A DNA stretch of 64,000 bases, from contig NZ_QRGB01000001.1 of NCBI RefSeq assembly GCF_003449035.1, positions 1,054,001 through 1,118,000 of the forward strand, written 5' to 3'. Positions 1 to 8,375 of this stretch are shown here, one piece after another (the first letter of the stretch is position 1; each line of letters opens with the position of its first letter). The translations under genes were made by a program, and so were the position numbers. This stretch comes from Pedobacter indicus. GTDB lineage: Bacteria > Bacteroidota > Bacteroidia > Sphingobacteriales > Sphingobacteriaceae. The notes below the pieces were generated by a model. The model was given only the letters and a program-made list of their open reading frames with translations, was not told the DNA's origin and searched no databases.

Positions 1-743
1 TTTTCATAATCTTCCGGGTTACTGAATCTTCCTTGGTGTTTCAATACCGTCTCGAAAACTTCATCTGAGGATTCTCCGAATTTCCCCGGTGCAATCTCAA
101 AGTTTTGATTTTTTATAGCTGCTGTAATATCTTGAGGTACCAGTCCATATAAGGCGAGCTTTTCGGGATTTAACCAGGTTCGCATCGAGTAGTTTCGAGC
201 ACCAATCCTGCTTACTTCCGCCACTCCGGAAACACGTAACAGCTCGCGGATAATATTGATGGATGCGTAAGCCTGAAGAAAGGTTTCATCATAAATGCCT
301 TCTGGGTGGTCGCTAAAGAGGTTAATTGTCATAATTACACCGCTTTGCTTTGGCATAACGGTGATACCTGATTCATTAACTTCAGCTGGAATGTTACTCG
401 CTGCTTTGGATACGCGAGTTTGCACATTTACGGCCGCTTGATCGGGGTCCGTACCAGGTTCAAAGAAAATCGTAATATTTCCTGATCCTTTGTTACTCGC
501 ACTAGACCGCATATAGGTCATATGGTTTACTCCGTTAATAGCCTCTTCGAGGGGGAGTAAAGTACTTTCTGCCACCGTTTCAGCGTTGGCACCGGGATAT
601 GAAAGAGATACACTTACACTGGGAGGCGCTATTTCAGGGAATCTGGTTACCGGTAGTTGCAGCATCCCAACGACCCCTAATATCACCAATAATATAGATA
701 TTACGGTAGCCATCACTGGCCTACTCATGATTGTCTTTATCAT
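1..743 (-). CDS. RND efflux pump inner-membrane subunit, N-terminal part (partial)
   Basis: The frame is open from an ATG at 743 to the window edge, giving about 247 residues of an AcrB/MexB-type HAE1 pump. The start reads MIKTIMSRPVMATVIS, followed by a first membrane helix and the family stretch FPEIAPPSVSVSLSYPGA. Further matches are LPLEEAINGVNHMTYMRS and FFEPGTDPDQAAVNVQ in the PN1/PN2 porter region. The family exports drugs and other amphiphiles using the proton gradient, as a trimer joined to a periplasmic adaptor and an outer-membrane channel. The adaptor gene lies 73 bp upstream on the same strand. The C-terminal two thirds, and probably the TolC-like channel, lie outside the window. 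Substrate cannot be told. Confidence 0.93.
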   Translation of the reverse strand, partial: MIKTIMSRPVMATVISILLVILGVVGMLQLPVTRFPEIAPPSVSVSLSYPGANAETVAESTLLPLEEAINGVNHMTYMRSSASNKGSGNITIFFEPGTDPDQAAVNVQTRVSKAASNIPAEVNESGITVMPKQSGVIMTINLFSDHPEGIYDETFLQAYASINIIRELLRVSGVAEVSRIGARNYSMRTWLNPEKLALYGLVPQDITAAIKNQNFEIAPGKFGESSDEVFETVLKHQGRFSNPEDYE

Positions 744-816
744 TATTTTTTGCTTTTAGACCAATACGCGGTCTTTTGATGTGTCATACAAGTGCTATAC
801 TTGTTTGCTTACAGAA

Positions 817-1989
817 TTAAACGTCTTTTGAGTTCTGAAGGTTTGGATCGATAATCATCCCTTCTTCCAATTTGTCTAAACCGGAAGTAACTACTTTATC
901 GTTAGGTTTTAAACCTTTGGTGACGATATAGTTAGAGCCACTAGTGCCGTCAATCTCGATAGCTTGCATTTTAAGAGAATTATCGTCCTGCAAAACATAC
1001 ACGTATTGTATCGCCTGGAGTTCAAGAACTGCTACTTGAGGGACAAGTAGCGAACCCGGTTTTAGTTCCTCCATTTTAAGAGTACCCGTATTCCCGTGTC
1101 TTAGAATATTGTCTGGATTTGGGAAGGTCGCTCTTAATGAGATGGCCCCGGTTGTACTGTTTACCCGTCCATCTACTGCGTCCACAACCCCACGTTCTTT
1201 GTATTCGCTGCCATCGGCTAAGATCAGTCGTACATAGGGTATTAACGATGTATTATTCCGAATATCCGTTGAATCTCCTTCTCTTCCTTTCTTTGTGAAG
1301 TATAAAAAGTCTGATTCACTCATTGCAAAATATACATATACCTCCCGAGTATCAGAAAGTACCGTTAAAGGTTGTGAGTCGCCTTTCGTCACCAAATTAC
1401 CGATACGTTTTGGAATACGGCCGATGTAACCGCTAGTCGGGGCTTTGATGTTGGTAAAATCAAGGTTGATTTTTGCAGTTGCCACTGCGGCATCAGCCTT
1501 TGCTACCGAAGCAGATGCAACCTCTTTGTTGGATTGTGCTGTTTTTAATTGAACGTCAGAGATGACTTCATTTTCAACAAGTGGTTCAAGACTCTCAACT
1601 TCGAGTTGAGCGTTTTCCTCCTTAGCTCTTTCAACTCGCGCTTCCGCGGCGGCATTTTTCAAGGCCTCTTGGTATGGAGAAGCGTTAATCTTAAAAAGAT
1701 TCTGACCCTCCTTTACATAGGAACCCTCGTCTACATAGATCTTTTCAAGGATTCCCTCAACTTGTGGACGAATCTCCACATTTACCTTTCCTTCAATAGT
1801 TCCTAAATAGTCTTTGACAGTAACCGCTGTACCCGTGTCAATTTGATACACCGGCAAGGTCAATAATCTCTTATCTGCATCGGAAGCCTTGGAATTACAA
1901 GCTGTTAGCATAAACGTGGATAAGCCTGTAAATGCGCTGAATATCAGAGCGTTTTTTAATGCTCTCAGGTTTTTGTTCATAAAAATCAT
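817..1989 (-). CDS. RND periplasmic adaptor (membrane fusion lipoprotein, AcrA/MexA type)
   Basis: This 390-residue protein links the RND pump to its outer-membrane channel. A lipoprotein signal ends in the lipobox LTAC (Cys31 as listed; Cys28 if translation starts at the second Met, Met4, which looks more natural). The lipoyl half-motifs IRPQVEGILEKIYVDEGSYV and INLDFTNIKAPTSGYIGRI flank an alpha-helical hairpin rich in Glu and Ala (about residues 105-165). Beta-barrel and membrane-proximal parts follow. Length is normal for the family. It is the first gene of a minus-strand operon with the pump gene. No TetR- or AraC-type repressor gene sits beside it, so its regulation is not visible here. 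Confidence 0.95.
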   Translation of the reverse strand: MIFMNKNLRALKNALIFSAFTGLSTFMLTACNSKASDADKRLLTLPVYQIDTGTAVTVKDYLGTIEGKVNVEIRPQVEGILEKIYVDEGSYVKEGQNLFKINASPYQEALKNAAAEARVERAKEENAQLEVESLEPLVENEVISDVQLKTAQSNKEVASASVAKADAAVATAKINLDFTNIKAPTSGYIGRIPKRIGNLVTKGDSQPLTVLSDTREVYVYFAMSESDFLYFTKKGREGDSTDIRNNTSLIPYVRLILADGSEYKERGVVDAVDGRVNSTTGAISLRATFPNPDNILRHGNTGTLKMEELKPGSLLVPQVAVLELQAIQYVYVLQDDNSLKMQAIEIDGTSGSNYIVTKGLKPNDKVVTSGLDKLEEGMIIDPNLQNSKDV

Positions 1990-2179
1990 ATTTGTTTTAG
2001 TAACTGTTTCCTTATTCTTATATGTATGTTATTAAATATAGTTCTGAAATAATTTTAACTTAATATTCTTAATAATCGCACTTACTTACGCATATTTGAT
2101 GCCATTTCATATAAACAGTTATAATATATCGCTTCGAATGATATATTTGTAACAGTAAGTATATAAAAATCAGGAAAGT

Positions 2180-2617
2180 ATGTCAAGTGATAAAGATATT
2201 AATTACAGAAAAGAGGTAATTGTCATACTGGTGCTGATCATATTATTCAATCTTATATTAAATTCCTTTTCTATACGATTGCCATTCGAACTTATCTATG
2301 GGCCTATTTTGTTCTATCTACAGCGACTAAATGCGGGTAGGACGATGAGACCGATCGAGGTTATTGGACATGCTATACCTTTTATATTAATAAGTATTTT
2401 AGATGTCGAGCCAGTAGTGTATTTAATAGCCATAGTCACGTCCCTCATTACTTATGGAGTACTTGCTTTTTTTCGCTATTGTATTAACAGTTGTTTCTAT
2501 ATATCGGATTGAAGATGGGGTTTTGAGAATATTCACGGTTTACAGCCCTTTTTGATTATAAATTATTACTTTTAGAATCAAAACATTTTTACACGTTGGT
2601 TAATTTAGAAAAATGAA
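2180..2617 (+). pseudogene. Remnant of a multi-helix membrane protein, possibly the sensor half of an AraC-type regulator
   Basis: The open frame gives 110 residues (2180-2512) with three or four hydrophobic segments. The stretch around residues 39-70 (YGPILFYLQRL, then IEVIGHAIPFILIS) resembles the GPLLYFY...HFIPF pattern of the seven-helix sensor domain in Bacteroidota AraC-family regulators. Those proteins are about 350-400 residues and end in a helix-turn-helix domain, which is absent. A run of seven T at about 2466-2472 could be a frameshift: one base fewer would continue a hydrophobic helix and add about 15 residues more before a stop near 2555. A decayed gene is my inference; a small intact membrane protein is the alternative. 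The end given is only approximate, running to the next gene. Confidence 0.35.
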
Positions 2618-3668
2618 GACAATAAAAGGACCGGGTATATTCTTAGCACAATTTTTAGGAGATGAATCACCATTTAACAGTCTGGAATCTATTTGTAAAT
2701 GGGCAAAAAGTATCGGATTTGAAGGTGTTCAGATACCTACATGGGCTACAAACTATTTTGATCTAAAATTAGCGGCAGAGAGCACAGATTACGCACAGCA
2801 AATAAAAGGACAGATTAAGGAGTGGGGTTTATCGATAACTGAGCTTAGTACGCATCTTCAAGGCCAACTGGTCGCTGTTCATCCCGCTTACGATGAGATG
2901 TTTGACGGGTTTGCGCCTTCACAGTACCACAAAAATCCTAAAGCGAGAACCGAATGGGCCATTCAACAATTAAAATATGCTGCAAAGGCTTCCAGAAATC
3001 TAGGCCTTGAGGCAGTGGCTACCTTTAGCGGAGCATTGCTTTGGCATACTGTTTATCCCTGGCCACAGCGTCCGGCGGGTTTAGTAGATACAGGTTTTAA
3101 TGAATTGGCAAACCGTTGGTTGCCCATTCTAAATGAGTACGAAGAAAACGGAGTTGATTTATGCTATGAAATACATCCAGGCGAAGATCTGCACGACGGT
3201 GTCAGCTATGAGCGCTTTCTGAAGAAGGTAAATAACCATGCCAGAGCGTGTCTCTTGTATGATCCCTCACACTTTGTACTACAGGGAATGGATTATCTTT
3301 CTTATATCGATTATTACCACGAGCGTATCAAGATGTTTCACGTAAAGGATGCCGAATTCAACCCAACCGGAAAGCAAGGTGTATATGGTGGTTACTCTGA
3401 CTGGATTGATCGTGCCGGTCGTTTTCGCTCTCTTGGTGATGGGCAGGTCGATTTTAAAGCTGTTTTTAGTAAACTTGCTGGCTACGATTTTGATAGTTGG
3501 GCTGTGATGGAATGGGAGTGTGCTATCAAACATCCAGAGCAAGGAGCAATTGAAGGGGCAAAGTTCATTGCTGATCATATTATCCGGGTAACCGACAAAG
3601 CTTTTGATGATTTCGCATCTACCGGGAGCAACGAAGAGCTCAACCGTCGGATTTTGGGCCTTGACTAA
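2613..3668 (+). CDS. Sugar phosphate isomerase/epimerase, xylose-isomerase-like TIM barrel
   Basis: The 351-residue protein has the AP_endonuc_2 barrel. Expected metal ligands are visible: Glu186 (CYEIHPGE), Asp217 and His220 (YDPSHF), His243 (FHVKD) and Glu300 (MEWE). Such enzymes move a carbonyl or invert a hydroxyl on sugars or inositols using a divalent metal. The length is above the 250-290 residues of the simplest members and suits the larger subgroup common in Bacteroidota polysaccharide or inositol catabolism. There is no signal peptide, so it is cytoplasmic. An amino-acid permease follows after 49 bp on the same strand. Exact substrate unknown. Confidence 0.9.
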   Translation: MKTIKGPGIFLAQFLGDESPFNSLESICKWAKSIGFEGVQIPTWATNYFDLKLAAESTDYAQQIKGQIKEWGLSITELSTHLQGQLVAVHPAYDEMFDGFAPSQYHKNPKARTEWAIQQLKYAAKASRNLGLEAVATFSGALLWHTVYPWPQRPAGLVDTGFNELANRWLPILNEYEENGVDLCYEIHPGEDLHDGVSYERFLKKVNNHARACLLYDPSHFVLQGMDYLSYIDYYHERIKMFHVKDAEFNPTGKQGVYGGYSDWIDRAGRFRSLGDGQVDFKAVFSKLAGYDFDSWAVMEWECAIKHPEQGAIEGAKFIADHIIRVTDKAFDDFASTGSNEELNRRILGLD

Positions 3669-3717
3669 GGTTATTATGCAAATTCCTTACATATTTTAAC
3701 TTGTTGCAGAACAGACA

Positions 3718-5157
3718 TTGGAAATAAAGAACGAATCTCAATCTAACAACAGAGAACTAAAGAGAGGCTTACTTAATCGGCACATTCAGTTGATTGCCTT
3801 AGGCGGAGCGATAGGAACTGGGCTGTTCTTAGGAATCGGGCCAGCAGCCGTCTTAGCCGGCCCATCAGTTATCTTAGGTTATGCAGTCGCTGGAATAGTT
3901 GCTTTCCTGATTATGAGGCAACTCGGAGAGATGGTAGTTGAAGAACCAGTAGCCGGAAGCTTTAGTCATTTCGCATATCGATATTGGGGAACATTTCCAG
4001 GCTTTGCTTCCGGCTGGAACTACTGGATCCTCTACATCTTGGTCAGCATGGCCGAACTCACGGCTATTGGTGTATACATACAGTTTTGGTGGCCGGAAAT
4101 ACCTCTATGGGTTTCAAGTCTTTTCTTCTTCTTTGTTATTAATGCGCTAAACCTAGCGTCCGTAAAGATCTATGGGGAAGCTGAATTCTGGTTTTCAATT
4201 GTTAAAGTCGTGGCTATCATAGCGATGATTATTTTCGGTACTTATTTATTGATTAGCGGCTCTGGCGGAGAGCGAGCAAGTATCACCAATCTTTGGAACG
4301 ATGGCGGGATGTTCCCTAAAGGTTTATTTTCTAATGCTCCTGATGGTTCATATCAAGGCTTGCTATCGGCCATGGCGTTTATTATGTTCTCATTTGGAGG
4401 TTTAGAGTTGATCGGTATCACGGCTGCCGAAGCAGAAAACCCTGAAAAGAATATCCCTAAAGCAACTAATCAGGTTATTTATCGAATCCTGATATTCTAT
4501 ATCGGGGCGCTTATTATCCTTTTTTCTCTTTCACCTTGGAGGGAGATTACAACGGGAAGTAGCCCTTTTGTCGCTGTTTTCGACACCTTGAAGGGGTTTG
4601 AATTCACTTTATTCGGAAGAACCTTTTATTTTACAAGCATCATTGCAAATGCGTTGAATATTATTGTGCTAACGGCTGCGTTGTCCGTATACAATAGCAG
4701 TGTTTATTCAAATAGCCGTATGCTTTTCGGTTTAGCAAAACAGGGAAATGCGCCATCGGTGCTTTCAAAACTCAGCAAAAACCATGTTCCCGTTAGGGCA
4801 ATTTTAGTATCCGCCTTCTTCGCAGCAATTTGCATTGTCATTAATAAAATTATGCCGGAAGAAGCATTAGGTATTTTAATGTCCTTAACGGTATCTGCTT
4901 TGGTTATCAACTGGTTCATCATTAGTATTACCCATTTATATTTCAGAAACGCGAAGATAAAAGAGGGGGTCAAGCCAAAATTTTCGGTCTTCTGGTATCC
5001 ATTTACCAACTATTTTTGTATCGTGTTTTTACTTTCCATGCTGGGCATCATCTGGGTAACCGGTATGAAAACCTCCGTAGAACTGATCCCTGTATGGTTA
5101 ATTTTGCTCTACATCAGTTATCGTCTAACGAAAAAGAATAGAAAATTGGATACATAA
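3718..5157 (+). CDS. Amino acid permease of the APC superfamily (AAT family), TTG start
   Basis: The 479-residue protein has about 12 membrane helices and starts with the AAT-family signature ELKRGLLNRHIQLIALGGAI. This covers proton-coupled amino-acid importers such as ProY, AnsP and CycA. The family motif begins about 13 residues in and no ATG precedes it in frame, so the start is most likely the TTG at 3718. The conserved helix-1 GAIGTGLFLG unwound motif and the EAENPEKNIPKA loop are present. It lies 49 bp after the isomerase gene on the same strand and may be cotranscribed. Substrate cannot be set from sequence alone. Confidence 0.93.
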   Translation: MEIKNESQSNNRELKRGLLNRHIQLIALGGAIGTGLFLGIGPAAVLAGPSVILGYAVAGIVAFLIMRQLGEMVVEEPVAGSFSHFAYRYWGTFPGFASGWNYWILYILVSMAELTAIGVYIQFWWPEIPLWVSSLFFFFVINALNLASVKIYGEAEFWFSIVKVVAIIAMIIFGTYLLISGSGGERASITNLWNDGGMFPKGLFSNAPDGSYQGLLSAMAFIMFSFGGLELIGITAAEAENPEKNIPKATNQVIYRILIFYIGALIILFSLSPWREITTGSSPFVAVFDTLKGFEFTLFGRTFYFTSIIANALNIIVLTAALSVYNSSVYSNSRMLFGLAKQGNAPSVLSKLSKNHVPVRAILVSAFFAAICIVINKIMPEEALGILMSLTVSALVINWFIISITHLYFRNAKIKEGVKPKFSVFWYPFTNYFCIVFLLSMLGIIWVTGMKTSVELIPVWLILLYISYRLTKKNRKLDT

Positions 5158-5198
5158 AAAAAGCCCTGTAAGTGTTATTAATAACGCCTTACAAGGCT
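5154..5198 (-). terminator. Intrinsic terminator of tRNA-fMet
   Basis: On the minus strand an 11-bp stem with one mismatch (arms 5188-5198 and 5162-5172, AGCCTTGTAAG with CTTACAGGGCT) is followed at once by seven T. It sits just past the tRNA 3' end. The plus strand has no T-run after the stem, so it acts mainly on minus-strand transcription. Confidence 0.8.
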
Positions 5199-5203
5199 CT
5201 AGG

Positions 5204-5276
<73 letters not shown>

Positions 5277-5340
5277 CTGTATTTTTATATTTTCCCTTTT
5301 CTCTCGCAGAAAAGTATAACGTTCTTCGTTTAATGGACTG

Positions 5341-5372
5341 CAAATATAGAGTTTTTTATGATAAGATGCAAC
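5341..5372 (-). promoter_or_regulatory. Promoter of tRNA-fMet, Bacteroidota type
   Basis: On the minus strand the -7 box TATATTTG (5341-5348) matches TAnnTTTG exactly. GTTG (5369-5372), 20 bp upstream, is a weaker -33 match. The predicted start leaves a leader of about 60 nt before the tRNA. Confidence 0.6.
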
Positions 5373-5462
5373 TCGGTTTGCGAATTATTAATTAATTGTC
5401 GCCAGTTTCAACAGTACTCGATTTATATTTTGTTTCTTTGTAGTTCATAACGCCTTAATAAT

Positions 5463-6341
5463 ATGTCGCATAAAGCAGGATTTGTCAGTTTAGTCGGAAA
5501 GCCCAACGCAGGGAAATCAACGTTGATGAATGCCTTGGTAGGTGAAAAAATGTCAATTATTACGCCGAAAGCACAAACCACGCGACATCGTATTTTAGGA
5601 ATTGTCAACGGCTCTGACTATCAAATCGTTTTTTCCGATACACCGGGAATGATCAAACCGAACTATGACCTGCAAGAATCCATGATGAACTTCGTGCAGG
5701 GTTCGCTGATTGACGCCGATTTGGTTTTGCTGGTAACTGATATCAACGAACGATATGATGAGACGGAGATGATCGAACGGATTAGTAAAGCCGATGTACC
5801 TGTTGCAGTCCTGATCAACAAGATCGACAAGTCGACTGAGGAGTGGGTGAATAAGAAAATAGAGTTTTGGGAAAAGGTTTTACAGCCTACCGCCATTTTC
5901 GCTATTTCGGCCAAGCTAGAACATAATGTTGAAGCTGTTCAACAATTCATCATGGATAATCTTCCGGAGCATCCGCCATATTATGACAAGGATACCCTTA
6001 CCGATAAGTCGGAGCGCTTTTTCGTTTCAGAAATTATTCGTGAGAAAGTATTTAAGCTTTTTGAAAAGGAGATTCCTTACAGTGCTGAAGTGATTATCAA
6101 TTCCTTCAAGGATGAAGAACGTATTGTTAGAATAAGTGCAGAGATTATTGTTGAGCGCGATTCACAAAAAAATATCATCATCGGAAAAGGGGGTACAATG
6201 ATTAAGAAGGTAGGAACGTATGCACGCCAGGATATTGAGGAATTTCTTCAGAAGAAAGTGTTTCTAGAGCTGTTTGTCAAGGTAATTGCTGACTGGCGAA
6301 CAAAAAAGAACTATTTAAAGCGATTCGGGTACGAGCATTAG
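5463..6341 (+). CDS. era: GTPase Era, ribosome assembly factor
   Basis: Era binds the 3' end of 16S rRNA and helps mature the 30S subunit. All G motifs are present: G1 GKPNAGKST near residue 12, G2 QTTRHR, G3 DTPG, G4 NKID and G5 SAK. A C-terminal KH domain with GKGGTMIKKVG completes it. The 292-residue length is standard. It stands alone after the tRNA on the plus strand, and its last 27 bp overlap the end of the converging L,D-transpeptidase gene. Confidence 0.98.
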   Translation: MSHKAGFVSLVGKPNAGKSTLMNALVGEKMSIITPKAQTTRHRILGIVNGSDYQIVFSDTPGMIKPNYDLQESMMNFVQGSLIDADLVLLVTDINERYDETEMIERISKADVPVAVLINKIDKSTEEWVNKKIEFWEKVLQPTAIFAISAKLEHNVEAVQQFIMDNLPEHPPYYDKDTLTDKSERFFVSEIIREKVFKLFEKEIPYSAEVIINSFKDEERIVRISAEIIVERDSQKNIIIGKGGTMIKKVGTYARQDIEEFLQKKVFLELFVKVIADWRTKKNYLKRFGYEH

Positions 6342-7979
6342 GAAGTCTGCCAAGCGGTCGTCACGTTTATAAATATCCTGACGAAAGTTAATTTGTCCTT
6401 GTCGGTCTACAAATGCCGTAAAGTATGTTATAAATACGGGAACCGGTTTATTCAGTGTAACATATTTTTCTTTTCCGCTATGCATTGCCCGGTCGATGGC
6501 TTCCTCCGTCCATGCTGTATCGTTCCTGAGAAGAAACTGTGCTAGCTTTTTTGGCTCACTTACGCGGACACAACCGTGACTAAACGCTCTGGAACTTTGA
6601 GAGAATAAAGATTTAGATGGTGTATCGTGCAAATAAATATTATAAGAGTTCGGAAATAGAAATTTCACCAAACCTAAAGAGTTATTCGGTCCTGGTTTTT
6701 GCCGGATAATCGGTAAACCGCCACTCCGACCTGTTATTTCCATGTTATTCCGGCGCAAGTAACCAGAATTCCGATTCATAGCCGGCACGATTTCGTTCTT
6801 GACGATGCTGGCTGGTACATTCCAATAGGGACTGAAAACCACATATTTGAGATCTCCAGCAAAGGTTACAGTTTCATGGAGCGTTTTTCCTACTACCACA
6901 TTGCTACTCCACAATAAGCTATCGGTATGATAAACGTGCAGTTTGAACTCGGGGATGTTGACTGCTAAATAATCTTCTTGAAGACTTAGCGGGAGCCAAC
7001 GGCACCTTTCCATATTGACCATAATCTGCTTGATTCGTTCTTTCGGACTGATATTCAGTGTCGCTATGGTACCCTTGCCAATGACGCCATCATCCGTTAA
7101 ACCCAACCGCGCTTGATAATGTTGAACGGCACGAAACAAGTCATCGTCGAATATTGGAGAGCTTATATCACCCTCAAAATCTCCCAACAAATTCATTCGT
7201 TTTTTAATTGCTAGAATCACAGCCGATGAGTCCTGAACTTTATAGGAAGTTTTATCTAATTCAATTATCGGCCATTCCGGTTCCCGTTCATCGAGTTCAC
7301 GAAATTGAGCTAAATACGCTTTTAAAAGTTCGTATTGCCGGTAGACTGGTTCTTTGATTTCATCAATTTCCTTAGAGCCTGATCCGAGTAAGCTGTCCAG
7401 AAATTGATTGTATGACACTTTCTTTCTTGGAAGATACCATTTGAGCGATTTGGAGGTTGATTCGTCCATCCCGGTCCACGCCAGTTGTGCGAAATTGAAA
7501 TATTGAGCAGTAAGCATAAGCTCCAGATCCAAATTAAGATGAGAACCATCTTTATCTGTTCGTGTTTCGAGTAAGAGAGAATCGAGTTGACCTTTATAAG
7601 GCGGTATCTTAAACACCCCTTCGTCTTTTAAATTGGAGACCCTGGCGACTAAATTTCCCGACTGTTCTATTAACCCCCGTTCATCAAACCACGCATAATT
7701 AAAGTCCCTGTTCCGGTAAAAGAAAATAAGGTTTGAGTCTAAAGGCGCAAAAAGAGGATATTTTGCTAAAAATGAATCGATTTTTGTCGAATCGAATGGG
7801 TATAACTTTTGTTCGCTAAAACTCCCTGGAATGGTTTCGTTCCAATTTTCGATTGCTCGGATCGAATCCTGTACATCACTTGCCCGATTCTCTGTTCGAT
7901 TCGAGCTTCCGCAAGAAGTGAGCCCCGCCACCCATAGGATTGCGAATATCTTGATAAAATATCGATAAAAACATTTCAT
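6315..7979 (-). CDS. L,D-transpeptidase lipoprotein (YcbB/LdtD type)
   Basis: This 554-residue enzyme would form 3-3 cross-links in peptidoglycan or attach lipoproteins to it. A lipoprotein signal ends in LTSC (Cys23). A helical scaffold domain (about 40-230) comes first, then a PG_binding_1 repeat (AVQHYQARLGLTDDGVIGKG, about 285-310), then the YkuD catalytic domain. The active site is SHGCVRVSEP, with His468 and Cys470. This order matches the large YcbB class rather than the short ErfK class. The last 27 bp overlap the end of era on the other strand. Confidence 0.95.
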   Translation of the reverse strand: MKCFYRYFIKIFAILWVAGLTSCGSSNRTENRASDVQDSIRAIENWNETIPGSFSEQKLYPFDSTKIDSFLAKYPLFAPLDSNLIFFYRNRDFNYAWFDERGLIEQSGNLVARVSNLKDEGVFKIPPYKGQLDSLLLETRTDKDGSHLNLDLELMLTAQYFNFAQLAWTGMDESTSKSLKWYLPRKKVSYNQFLDSLLGSGSKEIDEIKEPVYRQYELLKAYLAQFRELDEREPEWPIIELDKTSYKVQDSSAVILAIKKRMNLLGDFEGDISSPIFDDDLFRAVQHYQARLGLTDDGVIGKGTIATLNISPKERIKQIMVNMERCRWLPLSLQEDYLAVNIPEFKLHVYHTDSLLWSSNVVVGKTLHETVTFAGDLKYVVFSPYWNVPASIVKNEIVPAMNRNSGYLRRNNMEITGRSGGLPIIRQKPGPNNSLGLVKFLFPNSYNIYLHDTPSKSLFSQSSRAFSHGCVRVSEPKKLAQFLLRNDTAWTEEAIDRAMHSGKEKYVTLNKPVPVFITYFTAFVDRQGQINFRQDIYKRDDRLADFLMLVPESL

Positions 7980-8079
7980 ATTATATGAAATAATAGCCTT
8001 TGCTTAAAGGGTGACATTAGAAGTAAGTTACGACATTCCAGTATGATTTTCGGGTACTATTGAAAAAAATATTTTATTT

Positions 8080-8109
8080 TTTGATTATTGATGTAAAGAA
8101 CTATCTTTG
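8080..8109 (+). promoter_or_regulatory. Promoter of tRNA-Glu copy 1
   Basis: TTTG (8080-8083), an 18-bp spacer, then TATCTTTG (8102-8109) match the Bacteroidota consensus. The same boxes with the same spacing, plus the following GCATTCCGAAAA, precede the second tRNA-Glu at 31 kb. Confidence 0.85.
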
Positions 8110-8152
8110 CATTCCGAAAATAGGAGAGCCTATTGATTAGGAATTATTTATT

Positions 8153-8224
8153 GGCCCGTTCGTCTAGGGGTTAGGACGCCAGATTTTCATTCTGGAAACA
8201 GGGGTTCGATTCCCCTACGGGCTA
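8153..8224 (+). tRNA. tRNA-Glu (TTC), copy 1
   Basis: A 72-nt cloverleaf: acceptor GGCCCGT with ACGGGCT (G-U at the first pair), anticodon stem CCAGA/TCTGG around TTTTCAT giving anticodon TTC, and T-arm GGGG-TTCGATT-CCCC. CCA is not encoded. It is identical to the gene at 31065-31136. It stands at the left edge of the HipBA accessory patch. Confidence 0.97.
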
Positions 8225-8234
8225 CTAGCAATGA

Positions 8235-8269
8235 CAAGGCTTCACAGAAATGTGGAGCCTTTCTTTTTT
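8235..8269 (+). terminator. Terminator after tRNA-Glu copy 1
   Basis: AAGGCTTCACA pairs with TGTGGAGCCTT across a short loop (11-bp stem, 8236-8261) and runs into TTCTTTTTT. It begins 11 bp after the tRNA. Confidence 0.9.
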
Positions 8270-8375
8270 AGTCCCATTACAGAATAAGTACACAATAAGC
8301 CCATTTTCAATTTGACATTTCCCTTGATTTCAAATGATATCATTTTGTAGCAAGAAATAGTATGGATGAACTATC

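Noticed and set aside
1549-1806. 85-codon plus-strand frame inside the adaptor gene
   Set aside because: Antisense shadow of a well-supported coding gene.
8153-8224. tRNA-Glu as an attL site with a partial attR copy
   Set aside because: No partial copy of the tRNA 3' end was found before 12.6 kb, and no integrase is present; the only other copy is a full tRNA at 31 kb.
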